64,000 nt of DNA, from NCBI RefSeq assembly GCF_016907535.1, contig NZ_JAFBCF010000001.1, forward strand, positions 2,604,001 through 2,668,000. Reading direction: 5' to 3'. This DNA comes from Microlunatus panaciterrae. Lineage in GTDB: Bacteria; Actinomycetota; Actinomycetes; Propionibacteriales; Propionibacteriaceae. Below are positions 1 to 9,398 of the stretch, in pieces (within the stretch, counting starts at the first letter, position 1; the number at the start of each line of letters is the position of its first letter). The translations under genes were made by a program, and so were the position numbers. The notes below the pieces were generated by a model. That model worked only from the letters and a program-made list of their open reading frames with translations. It was not told where the DNA came from and searched no databases.

Positions 1-1219
1 ACCCGCGGCTGGTCCAGTACGCCGTACGCCGGTCGTAGCGGGTGAACTCGATCCGCTCCAGCCATTTGGTACCGGAGACGAAGCCGTACAGCCCGGGGAC
101 CAGCATCCTGGCGGGGAACCCGTTCTTGTCCGGCAGCACCTCGCCGTTCATCCCGACGACGATCATCGCGTCCCGGCCGTCACTGACCGCCTGGTAGGGC
201 GTGCTGCAGGTGTAGCCCTGGTCGCTGGAGTAGCTGAACACCTGGTCGACGCCCGTCTGGACGCCGACCCGCTTGATGATCTCCGTGAAGGGGACGCCGA
301 GCCAGCTTGCTGTCCCGACATAGGGCCCGCCCACCTCGTTGGAGACACACGTCATGGTGATGTTGCGCTCGATCATCGGCAGCTCGAGCAGCTGTCGGTA
401 GCTGAGGGTCAGCGGGCGGTCGACCAGGCCGTCGATGGTCAGGCTCCACTGGTCAGGGTCGATCCGAGGGGTCACCAGGGCGATGTCGACGCGGTAGAAG
501 TCGTCGATCGAGGTCAGGAACGGGGTGTTCCCCTCGACCTGTGCTGCGGCCGGCACCGGCGCCGACCGCGATCCGGGTGAGGGCAACCCCAGCCTCCGTC
601 GGGCCTCGGCGCCGGCCAGCCGGAGCTGGCTGACCACGATCCCTCCTCCGCCGAGGACGGCGGCAGTCAGTGCGGTGGCCCCGATGCCGGCCAGCAGGGC
701 GCGGCGGGACGGGTGCGGGGCCGACCCGGCGGTACGGCTGCGACCGCCGATCCGACTGACCCGGTCGAGAGCCACCAGGCCGGCCAGCCCCGCGGCCACC
801 GACGGCAGTGCATCCCAGGGCGTCGCGCCCGGACGCAGTGTCGCCGCCAGCACCCCGACCGCCCCGAGCAGGGCGATGCCGGTCAGCGCCACCGGCCGAC
901 GTCGCCACGCCAGCAGGCCGAGCAGGGCAGCGATGAGCAGCAGCACGACGGCGATGCCAGTCACCAGCACCGGCTTGTCGGCGGTGCCGAAGGTCCGGAC
1001 GGCGAACTCCTTGGCCGGTGTCGGGGCGACGTCGATGAGGCTGGATCCGACGGCGATCAAGGGGGAGGCGTTGGGGTTCACCAGGGCCGCGACCCCGTGG
1101 CCGGCTCCGATCGCCGCAGCCGCTGCGGCCAGACCGGCCGCCAGTCGCCAGCCGGCGGCGGGCTGGTCCTGCGGCTCCGCGCCGGGCCGGGAGTCCGTCC
1201 GTTCCCTGGTGTCAGTCAC
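1..1219 (-). CDS. Sulfite-oxidase-like molybdopterin oxidoreductase, membrane-anchored (C-terminus outside window)
   Basis: Read from a GTG at 1219, the frame stays open to the window edge, giving about 406 residues. The N-terminal half has several hydrophobic segments (around residues 25-190), so it is membrane-anchored. From about residue 240 it matches the molybdopterin-binding fold of the sulfite oxidase/YedY group: SIDDFYRVDIAL, then MTCVSNEVGG with the cysteine expected to bind molybdenum, then an NG(F)PARMLVPGLYG-type stretch. The dimerisation domain would lie beyond base 1. It is divergent from the isochorismate synthase, with 69 bp between the starts. Substrate unknown; other actinobacterial members with this layout are generically called molybdopterin-dependent oxidoreductases. 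Confidence 0.85.
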   Translation of the reverse strand, partial: MTDTRERTDSRPGAEPQDQPAAGWRLAAGLAAAAAAIGAGHGVAALVNPNASPLIAVGSSLIDVAPTPAKEFAVRTFGTADKPVLVTGIAVVLLLIAALLGLLAWRRRPVALTGIALLGAVGVLAATLRPGATPWDALPSVAAGLAGLVALDRVSRIGGRSRTAGSAPHPSRRALLAGIGATALTAAVLGGGGIVVSQLRLAGAEARRRLGLPSPGSRSAPVPAAAQVEGNTPFLTSIDDFYRVDIALVTPRIDPDQWSLTIDGLVDRPLTLSYRQLLELPMIERNITMTCVSNEVGGPYVGTASWLGVPFTEIIKRVGVQTGVDQVFSYSSDQGYTCSTPYQAVSDGRDAMIVVGMNGEVLPDKNGFPARMLVPGLYGFVSGTKWLERIEFTRYDRRTAYWTSRG

Positions 1220-1276
1220 ATCTGGTGTTCGTCGCCGAGGGGTCGGACAGATTGGTCCGGCGGTTCGAGGGCGCAC

Positions 1277-1282
1277 TACGCT
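1277..1282 (+). promoter_or_regulatory. Predicted -10 of a leaderless promoter for isochorismate synthase
   Basis: TACGCT (TANNNT pattern) lies 6 nt before the GTG at 1289, so transcription would start at or next to the start codon. A weak -35 candidate, TTGGTC, is at 1252-1257. There is no purine-rich ribosome site before the GTG, which agrees with a leaderless mRNA. Confidence 0.5.
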
Positions 1283-1288
1283 GGCGAC

Positions 1289-2539
1289 GTGACGTGGCCA
1301 CCAGACTCAGCGCCGCCGCTTCGCGCCCATACGGTGGAGATCGCCGACCCCGGCCCGCTCGCCAGGTGGATGCCGCGCCAGGACGCGTACGCCTGGATCA
1401 AACAGGGCGACGGCATGGTGGGCTTCGGCGAGGTTGTCCGGCACAAGGCGCTCACCATCTCCGAGGCCGAGGAGTGGTGGTCCGACCTGGCCGGCAGCGT
1501 GATCATCGAGTCCGAGCTGGACGATCCACCGGCCGGATCCGGCCTGATCGCCTTCGGCACCTTCGTTTTCGACCCGAACAACTCCGCGGACCAGTCCACA
1601 CTGATCGTGCCGGAGACGATCATCGGCCGGCGCAACGGGCGCAGCTGGCTGACCCGGATCGGCGTCGAGCCGGGTGGCGTCGGCATGTCCCTGCCCGACC
1701 CGCCCTGCCCGCCCCGGAATGTGAGCTATGCCGACGGCTCGCTGACCGGGCCCGAGTGGGAGGCCGCCGTCGCCCAGGCGGTGGCGCGGATCAACGCCGG
1801 AGAGTTCGACAAGGTGGTACTGGCGCGGGACCTGCTCGCCTTCTCCGACGGCCCGATCGACCCGCGCTGGCTGGTGCAGCGGCTGGCCGAGGAGTACAGC
1901 CGCTGCTGGACCTACCTCGTCGACGGTCTGGTCGGCGCGACTCCCGAGATGCTGGTGCGTCGGGAAGCCGGCCTGGCCACCTCGAGAGTGCTGGCCGGCA
2001 CCATCCGCCGCTCCGGCGACAACAACCGCGACCTCGCCCTGGCCGCCGCCCTGTCCCAGTCGAGCAAGGACCTGGAGGAGCACGAGTACGCGGTCAGCTC
2101 GGTGGCCCGAGCGCTGAGCCCGTTTTGCTCGGGGATGAACGTGCCCGACGCGCCGTACGTGCTGGCGCTGCCCAATGTGCTCCATCTCGCGACCGATGTG
2201 ACCGCCGTCGCCGACCGTGTCGCCAACTCGCTGGTCCTGGCCGCGGCGCTGCATCCGAGTGCTGCGGTCTGCGGCACGCCGACCGACGTCGCCCGGGCGA
2301 CCATCGCCGAGCTGGAGCATCTGGACCGGGGCCGGTATGCCGGTCCGGTGGGCTGGGTGGATGCCCACGGCGACGGTGAGTGGGCCATCGCGCTGCGCTG
2401 CGGCCAGCTGTCGGCGACCGACCCCAACCAGATCAGGCTGTTCGCCGGCTGCGGCATCGTCGCCGGCTCCGACCCGGAGGCCGAGCTGGCCGAGTCCAAC
2501 GCCAAGCTGGTCCCGATGCGCGACGCCCTGGGGGAGTAG
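1289..2539 (+). CDS. menF: Isochorismate synthase (chorismate-binding family)
   Basis: Converts chorismate to isochorismate, the entry step to menaquinone or to siderophores. The 416-residue product has the chorismate-binding domain in its C-terminal two thirds: EFDKVVLARDL, TPEMLVRR, LAGTIRRSGD, the SKDLEEHEY helix, the CGTPTDVA segment and the GRYAGPVGWVD / ALRCGQL / FAGCGIVAGSDP end. The GTG at 1289 is preferred over upstream in-frame starts because a TANNNT box sits 6 nt ahead and the upstream sequence belongs to the divergent gene. With complex I and a polyprenyl synthase nearby, menaquinone synthesis is the likelier role; an EntC role cannot be excluded, since no other men or ent gene is in view. 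Confidence 0.88.
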   Translation: MTWPPDSAPPLRAHTVEIADPGPLARWMPRQDAYAWIKQGDGMVGFGEVVRHKALTISEAEEWWSDLAGSVIIESELDDPPAGSGLIAFGTFVFDPNNSADQSTLIVPETIIGRRNGRSWLTRIGVEPGGVGMSLPDPPCPPRNVSYADGSLTGPEWEAAVAQAVARINAGEFDKVVLARDLLAFSDGPIDPRWLVQRLAEEYSRCWTYLVDGLVGATPEMLVRREAGLATSRVLAGTIRRSGDNNRDLALAAALSQSSKDLEEHEYAVSSVARALSPFCSGMNVPDAPYVLALPNVLHLATDVTAVADRVANSLVLAAALHPSAAVCGTPTDVARATIAELEHLDRGRYAGPVGWVDAHGDGEWAIALRCGQLSATDPNQIRLFAGCGIVAGSDPEAELAESNAKLVPMRDALGE

Positions 2540-2546
2540 CCCCCGC

Positions 2547-2600
2547 CGAACGGCAGCGGGTGGCTCGGTTTGCGCCCCCAATCCGACCACTGGCTGCCAC
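2547..2600. repeat. 54-bp palindromic repeat, copy 1, bracketing a DUF559 gene
   Basis: The first 24 bases and last 15 bases are identical to the copy at 3710-3763, while the 15 central bases differ at about half of positions. GGCAGCGGGTGG near the start pairs with CCACTGGCTGCC near the end (11 of 12 positions, counting one G-U), so each copy can fold into a hairpin. This copy ends 5 bp from the stop codon of the minus-strand DUF559 gene. Confidence 0.85.
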
Positions 2601-2605
2601 TCGGC

Positions 2606-3637
2606 TCAGCCGAGCAGCGCCGTCTTGTCCGCGGCGGTCAGGGAGTCCCACGGATCGTCCCACCACTCCGGTGGCCGGATCGTCCACCGGTCCCGACTCC
2701 GGTCACGCTGGAGACCGCGCCGATGGGCTGCTCGCAGCCGCTGCCGCAGCTCCGCCCGGTGTCGGCGCAGGTCGAGGCTGTCGGCTCGCGTGACCACCAG
2801 GCCGAGCGCCTCGAACTTCTCCTCGCGTACGTTGTCGCGGTTGTGCTGGTCCCGGAGCCGATGGCCCTGCCCGTCGAACTCGGTCACCAGGCCGGCCTCG
2901 AGGTCGAGCAGGTCGGGAACGCCGACGAGATTGCCCCGGAGGTCGAACAGCGGCTGGTTGACCAGCGGCTTCGGCAGACCGGCCTGCAGCAGATAGAACA
3001 GCCGCAGCCGTGACTCCCAGGTGCTCAGCGTGTTCGGATCGGCTAGGACGACCGCCCGTCGCGCCCTGGTGATCCACCGCTGACGGGCGGCGGTGCCGAT
3101 GTACCGCGCCAGGTCGCTGAGCTCGACGGTGCCGGCCTTCGACATCGCATCGAGGAACACGACGGCCTCCACCAAGTCTCGGGCCAGCCTGGCGCCGTCG
3201 AGGGCGGTGCGGAACGGACGCGTAACCCGGATGCCGCAGCGCTCGACCACCTGGTCGCCGGGAAGCTCGTCCCGCGAGTACCTGATCTTGTCGGTTGACT
3301 GTCGGCCGAGATCGGCACCGAGACAGATCTGGACCGGTTCCGGTCGCATGGTCCAGGGGTCGCGGCCGTCGAGCAGGTCGACACCCTGGATGAAGGCGGC
3401 GGCCCAGCCGCCGATCGCGCCCCGCTCGGTTACCAGCGGGTAGGCGTCCAGGATCCGCTGTGTCGTGGTCAGACCGACTACCGGATCGAGGGCGGGCGCG
3501 AAGTAGCCGCGGCTGGTGCTCCGCCACGCTCGACCTCGGGTCGACCCACGGCTCACCCCGGCCGACCTGAGCTCGGCGGCGGACCTCGGTCGATGGGCCT
3601 GCCGGAGCTCGGACTCGAATCGGGTCAATGTCCTCAT
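2606..3637 (-). CDS. DUF559/AbiEi-type nuclease-like protein 1
   Basis: The 343-residue protein has an N-terminal region resembling the AbiEi-type antitoxin/winged-helix proteins of actinobacteria (a LRSAGVSRGSTRGRAWRS-type segment followed by GYFAP). Its C-terminal domain has the order E208, PD242, E253-F-D255 expected of a PD-(D/E)XK (Vsr/DUF559) fold. The ATG at 3637 (MRTLTRFE) is chosen because residues upstream of it are encoded by the flanking repeat. The gene is alone, converges on isochorismate synthase and is enclosed by direct repeats at 2547-2600 and 3710-3763. Nuclease activity and a mobile role are inference; the family has no settled function. Confidence 0.75.
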   Translation of the reverse strand: MRTLTRFESELRQAHRPRSAAELRSAGVSRGSTRGRAWRSTSRGYFAPALDPVVGLTTTQRILDAYPLVTERGAIGGWAAAFIQGVDLLDGRDPWTMRPEPVQICLGADLGRQSTDKIRYSRDELPGDQVVERCGIRVTRPFRTALDGARLARDLVEAVVFLDAMSKAGTVELSDLARYIGTAARQRWITRARRAVVLADPNTLSTWESRLRLFYLLQAGLPKPLVNQPLFDLRGNLVGVPDLLDLEAGLVTEFDGQGHRLRDQHNRDNVREEKFEALGLVVTRADSLDLRRHRAELRQRLRAAHRRGLQRDRSRDRWTIRPPEWWDDPWDSLTAADKTALLG

Positions 3638-3709
3638 CTGCTCAGCCTGCGCCGCAGAGTGGGTGGGGAAAGAGGAGAGCGCCAAGGCTGTGGACAACGT
3701 GGTGCGCGT

Positions 3710-3763
3710 CGAACGGCAGCGGGTGGCTCGGTTCGAGCCCCGATCAGGACCACTGGCTGCCAC
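3710..3763. repeat. 54-bp palindromic repeat, copy 2, upstream of DUF559 gene 1
   Basis: Direct-repeat partner of 2547-2600, with the same length, identical ends and a diverged centre. It lies 72 bp before the ATG of the DUF559 gene. Confidence 0.85.
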
Positions 3764-3810
3764 CCGATGCTCGAGCGTGGCCCGTTCATGGAAGGAACCA
3801 CGGGACAGGT

Positions 3811-3840
3811 GATTTACGCAAGGATGTGATCACGTAAATC
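3811..3840. promoter_or_regulatory. Inverted repeat upstream of the nuo operon, possible operator
   Basis: GATTTACG at 3811-3818 and CGTAAATC at 3833-3840 form a perfect 8-bp inverted repeat with a 14-bp spacer, which also contains most of the smaller palindrome GTGATCAC (3827-3834). The sequence is AT-richer than its surroundings and lies about 340 bp before nuoA. Binding by a regulator is inference. The rest of 3638-4182 (545 bp) holds the DUF559 repeat, this site and a possible leader ORF, and no other gene that I can support. Confidence 0.35.
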
Positions 3841-4003
3841 TGGGAGATATCCCTTGCAGGACAGGGGAATCGCCGAGCCGACAGATGGCCACCCGGATGA
3901 CGGGCGAGTACCGATGGTCATAGACTGTCCCAGAGATAGTGAAGGAATTCACGAGCGCGGGACGTCCCCGGACGCCTTTCCGAAACAACTAGCAGGAGTG
4001 ACG

Positions 4004-4186
4004 ATGTCAGCAGCCTTGATCGGGTTGCGCCACGGCCCGTCGACAGGCCCTGGGTCTGTTGTCTCCTCGTCCTCCGGGCTCGGCGACTTGACGCCGTGCC
4101 GACTTGACGCTGCGATGGACAGGTTGAGCCACGCCCAGCGCCAGATGTCACCCCTCCCACCAAACCGAAGGGTAGCTAGCCGGTGA
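4004..4186 (+). CDS. Possible 60-residue leader ORF coupled to nuoA
   Basis: An ATG at 4004 follows AGGAG with a 5-nt spacing, and the frame runs 60 codons to a TGA whose first two bases lie inside the nuoA GTG (GTGA overlap). The translation (MSAALIGLRHGPSTG...) has no recognisable family. The good ribosome site and the exact stop-start overlap are what one expects of translational coupling, but the composition is not clearly protein-like, so this may be chance. Confidence 0.25.
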   Translation: MSAALIGLRHGPSTGPGSVVSSSSGLGDLTPCRLDAAMDRLSHAQRQMSPLPPNRRVASR

Positions 4187-4542
4187 ACCCCTATGTGCCG
4201 ATCATCGTCTTGTTCGCGATCGCCGCGGGCTTCGTTGCGCTGACGATCATCACCAGCCTGCTCGTCGGGCCCGGCCGCTACAACCGGGCCAAGTACGACT
4301 CGTACGAGTGCGGGATCGAGCCCACGCCGCAGCCGGTGGGCGGTGGCCGGTTCCCGGTGAAGTACTACATCACCGCGATGCTGTTCATCGTGTTCGACAT
4401 CGAGATCGTCTTCCTCTACCCGTGGGCGGTGGCCTTCGACAGCATGGGCGTGTTCGCGCTGGTCGAGATGGTGCTGTTCATTGCGACGGTCTTCGTCGCC
4501 TACTTCTACGTGATGCGCCGGGGAGGCCTGGAATGGGACTGA
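4183..4542 (+). CDS. nuoA: NADH-quinone oxidoreductase subunit A
   Basis: Small membrane subunit of complex I, 119 residues with three hydrophobic helices. The family signature SYECGIEP sits in the first loop, followed by KYYITAMLFIVFDIEIVFLYPWA with the conserved acidic residues of helix 2. It contacts NuoH and the quinone channel. It is the first gene of a same-strand operon running to at least 20.0 kb; the GTG start overlaps the stop of a possible leader ORF. Confidence 0.97.
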   Translation: MNPYVPIIVLFAIAAGFVALTIITSLLVGPGRYNRAKYDSYECGIEPTPQPVGGGRFPVKYYITAMLFIVFDIEIVFLYPWAVAFDSMGVFALVEMVLFIATVFVAYFYVMRRGGLEWD

Positions 4543-4605
4543 CCTCCGGCACCCTGCCCCCGGCACCGGGCACCACTGGCACGCAACCAAGAAGCGAGGA
4601 CTGAT

Positions 4606-5163
4606 ATGGGTGGCGTTGAAGAGAAGCTCCCGAGCGGCGTCCTGCTGACCACTCTCGAGGGCCTGTTCGGCTACATGCGCAGTGCGTCGTTCTGGCCGGC
4701 CACCTTCGGCCTGGCCTGCTGTGCGATCGAGATGATGACGTACGGCGCTCCGCGTTACGACTCCGGCCGCTGGGGCCAGGAGGTCTTCCGGGCCTCACCG
4801 CGCCAGGCCGACCTGATGATCGTCGCCGGCCGGGTGAGCCAAAAGATGGCCCCGGTACTGCGCCAGATCTACGACCAGATGCCGAACCCCAAGTGGGTGC
4901 TGGCGATGGGGGTCTGCGCCAGCTCGGGCGGCATGTTCAACAACTACGCGATCGTCCAGGGCGTCGACCACGTCGTCCCGGTGGACATCTACCTGCCTGG
5001 CTGCCCGCCGCGACCGGAGATGTTGATCGACGCCATGTTCAAGCTGCGGGACAAGGTGGCGCACACGCCGATCGGCATCAACGCCGAGAACGCCCAGACC
5101 GAGGCCGAGCAGGTCGCGCTGGAGGCGCCGGCCACGCACGAGATGAAGGGGCTGCTGCGGTGA
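4606..5163 (+). CDS. nuoB: NADH-quinone oxidoreductase subunit B
   Basis: Carries the terminal N2 [4Fe-4S] cluster that passes electrons to quinone. In the 185-residue product the adjacent cysteines C38-C39 (LACCAIEMM), the GVCASSGG cysteine and the PGCPPRPE cysteine supply the usual four ligands. It begins 63 bp after nuoA and overlaps nuoC at its TGA. A second, diverged NuoB-like gene occurs at 55254. Confidence 0.98.
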   Translation: MGGVEEKLPSGVLLTTLEGLFGYMRSASFWPATFGLACCAIEMMTYGAPRYDSGRWGQEVFRASPRQADLMIVAGRVSQKMAPVLRQIYDQMPNPKWVLAMGVCASSGGMFNNYAIVQGVDHVVPVDIYLPGCPPRPEMLIDAMFKLRDKVAHTPIGINAENAQTEAEQVALEAPATHEMKGLLR

Positions 5164-5974
5164 CTGAGGACAAGACTCCGGAGACCGGCGCGCCGGTGCA
5201 GCCCGAGCCGGCCCTTCCGGTGACCGGCAACCCGGCCCCGGTGACCCCGCCGGCGCCCGACATCTCCTCCGAGGACTCCGAGGCGGCCACCGCCGAGATC
5301 GAGAAGATGCAGGTCGCACCCGGTCGTACCGAGGTGCTGGCGACCCGCAAGGGCATGTTCGGCGTCCGCGGCACGGGCGACACCTCCGGCTATGGCGGCC
5401 TGACCAGGGTGGTCGAGTTCCCGGCCGGCTCGCAGCCGCCGTTCGGTGGCTGGTACGACCAGGTCTACGACCGGGTCGGCGCGCTCGTCCCCAACTACGG
5501 CGAGGTGATCACCAAGGTCGTCATCCACCGCGGTGAGATCACCTTCCACGTGGCCCGTGAGCACCTGCCCGTGCTGGTGCGGCATCTGCGTGACGACGCG
5601 CATCTGCGGTTCGAGTTCTGCAGCAGCGTCTCCGGCGTCAACTACCCGGCGGACACCGGCGCTGAGCTGCACGCCGTCTACCACCTGCAGTCCATGACCT
5701 ACAACCGCAGGCTCCGGCTCGAGGTGTCCGCACCCGACTCGGACCCGCACATCCCCTCCGTCGTGTCGACCTATCCCACTGCGGACTGGCACGAGCGGGA
5801 GACGTTCGACATGTTCGGCATCATCTTCGACGGACACCCGGCGCTGACCCGGATCCTGATGCCCGACGACTGGCCCGGCCACCCGCAGCGCAAGGACTAC
5901 CCGCTCGGCGGGATCCCGGTGGAGTACAAGGGCGCCACCATTCCGCCACCTGATCAGCGGAGGAGCTACAACTG

Positions 5975-5975
<1 letters not shown>
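5160..5975 (+). CDS. nuoC: NADH-quinone oxidoreductase subunit C
   Basis: The 30-kDa peripheral subunit (271 residues). The GTG at 5160 overlaps the nuoB stop (GTGA). The first 85 residues are Pro/Ala/Glu-rich, longer than in most NuoC proteins. The core follows, ending in the signature [15 protein letters not shown] and [13 protein letters not shown] with [10 protein letters not shown]. NuoC packs against NuoD and NuoB. It overlaps nuoD by one base. Confidence 0.96.
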
Positions 5976-7326
<1,351 letters not shown>

Positions 7327-7330
<4 letters not shown>

Positions 7331-8076
7331 GCGGCGAGCACGGCATGAAGACCCACTTCGAGGACTCCGGTGGTGTCGACTTCTCCGGTGACCAGACCAC
7401 CATGATCACCGAGAAGACGCTGGAGGAGATGCGCCAGATCGCGGCCCGCTACCCGCAGCCGCGGTCGGCGCTGCTGCCGATGCTGCACCTGGTGCAGAGT
7501 GTGGAGAACCGGGTCACCCCGGCCGGGATCGAGGCCTGCGCGGAGATCCTGGGCATCTCGACCGCGGAGGTCAGCGGCGTGGCCACCTTCTACACCATGT
7601 ACAAGCGCAAGCCGATGGGTGAGTACCACGTCGGGGTCTGCACCACGGCCCTCTGCGCGATCATGGGCGGCGACGAGGTGCTGGCCAGCCTGCAGGACCA
7701 CCTGGGTGTGGGCAATGACGAGACCACCGAGGATGGCAAGATCACCCTCGAGCACCTGGAGTGCAACGCCGCCTGCGACTTCGCGCCGGTGATGATGGTC
7801 AACTGGGAGTTCTTCGACAATATGACCCCCGACTCCGCCAGGGAGGTCGTCGACCGGCTCCGCAACGGCGAAGAGGTATCCGCCACCCGCGGTGCCCGGG
7901 TCTGCAAGTGGACCGAGGCCGAGCGGGTGCTGGCCGGCTTCCCCGACGGCCGGGCCGACGAGGGCCCCACCGCTGGTGCGCAGTCGCTGCTGGGTCTCAA
8001 GATCGCACGCGACAACGGCTGGCAGGCGCCTGAGGTGCCGGCAGCGGGGCAGCAACACGCAGAGGAGGGCAAGTGA
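7327..8076 (+). CDS. nuoE: NADH-quinone oxidoreductase subunit E
   Basis: The 24-kDa thioredoxin-like subunit (249 residues) carrying the off-path N1a [2Fe-2S] cluster. Ligands are visible as CTTALC (C-x4-C) and CNAAC (C-x3-C). The tail after about residue 190 is longer than in the E. coli protein, as is common in actinobacteria. The ATGA overlap with nuoD and the GTGA overlap with nuoF support the start and end. Confidence 0.97.
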
Positions 8077-9398
8077 CCGACACACTGACTCCGGTCCTCA
8101 CCGCCAACTGGGGCGACGACCGGGCCTGGAAGCTCTCCAACTACGAGCGCACCGGCGGCTACAAGGCCCTCCGGACCGCCCTCGCCATGCAGCCCGATGA
8201 GGTCGTGTCGCTGGTCAAGGACTCCGGCCTGCGCGGACGAGGGGGCGCCGGCTTCCCGACCGGGATGAAGTGGTCGTTCATCCCCAAGAACAACCCGAAC
8301 CCCACCTATCTGGTGGTGAACGCCGACGAGTCCGAGCCGGGCACCTGCAAGGACATCCCGCTGATGATGGCCAGCCCGCACACGCTGGTCGAAGGGGTGA
8401 TCATCTCCGCGTACGCGATCAAGGCTAAGTACGCCTTCATCTACGTCCGTGGTGAGGTCCTGCACGTCATCCGCCGGGTGCAGCAGGCGGTCCGTGAGGC
8501 GTACTCGGCCGGTTACGCCGGGCGGAACATCCTCGGCACCGGCGTCGACCTGGAGATCGTGGTGCACGCCGGCGCGGGCGCCTACATCTGCGGCGAGGAG
8601 ACGGCCCTGCTGGACTCGCTGGAGGGTCGGCGCGGGCAGCCCCGGCTACGACCGCCGTTCCCGGCTGTGGCCGGTCTCTATGCCAGCCCGACGGTGATCA
8701 ACAACGTCGAGTCGATCGCCTCGGTGCCCTGCATCGTGGCCAACGGCGACACCTGGTTCAGCTCGATGGGTACCGAGAAGTCGAAGGGCATGACGATCTA
8801 CTCGCTGTCCGGGCACGTCGCCAACCCGGGCCAGTTCGAGGCACCGATGGGGATCACCCTGCGTCAGCTGCTCGACCTTGCCGGTGGGATGCGTAACGGC
8901 GGCCAGTTGAAGTTCTGGACCCCCGGCGGCTCGTCCACCCCGATCCTGACCGACGAGCACCTCGACATCCCGCTCGACTACGAGGGCGTGGCCGCGGCCA
9001 AGTCGATGCTCGGCACCAAGGCGCTGCAGTGCTTCGACCAGACCACCTCGGTGGTCCGGGCCGTCAAGCGCTGGACCGAGTTCTACAAGCATGAGTCGTG
9101 CGGCAAGTGCACCCCCTGCCGGGAGGGCACCTGGTGGCTGGTCCAGATCCTCACCCGGATGGAGGCCGGTCAGGGTCAGGAGGGCGACATCGAGAAGCTG
9201 TTGGATCTCTGCGACAACATCCTCGGCCGGTCGTTCTGCGCGCTGGCCGACGGCGCGGTGTCGCCGATCGCCTCGGCCATCCAGTACTTCCGAGAGGAGT
9301 TCGAGGCCGCGATGCACACCCCGGCCTGGGAGCTGTTCCCGTACGAGAAGAGCTCGCTGTTCACCAAGACGGACGCCGAATCTGGAGCGACGGTATGA
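8073..9398 (+). CDS. nuoF: NADH-quinone oxidoreductase subunit F
   Basis: The NADH-oxidising subunit (441 residues). It shows the FMN/NADH glycine-rich segment [13 protein letters not shown], the [12 protein letters not shown] loop, the [13 protein letters not shown] motif, and the N3 cluster ligands [12 protein letters not shown] with a later cysteine in the [12 protein letters not shown] stretch. It overlaps nuoE and nuoG by 4 bp each. Confidence 0.98.
   Translation: MTDTLTPVLTANWGDDRAWKLSNYERTGGYKALRTALAMQPDEVVSLVKDSGLRGRGGAGFPTGMKWSFIPKNNPNPTYLVVNADESEPGTCKDIPLMMASPHTLVEGVIISAYAIKAKYAFIYVRGEVLHVIRRVQQAVREAYSAGYAGRNILGTGVDLEIVVHAGAGAYICGEETALLDSLEGRRGQPRLRPPFPAVAGLYASPTVINNVESIASVPCIVANGDTWFSSMGTEKSKGMTIYSLSGHVANPGQFEAPMGITLRQLLDLAGGMRNGGQLKFWTPGGSSTPILTDEHLDIPLDYEGVAAAKSMLGTKALQCFDQTTSVVRAVKRWTEFYKHESCGKCTPCREGTWWLVQILTRMEAGQGQEGDIEKLLDLCDNILGRSFCALADGAVSPIASAIQYFREEFEAAMHTPAWELFPYEKSSLFTKTDAESGATV

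Noticed and set aside
4-348. Small minus-strand ORFs at the window edge
   Set aside because: They are other frames of the molybdopterin oxidoreductase, whose frame runs continuously through the edge.
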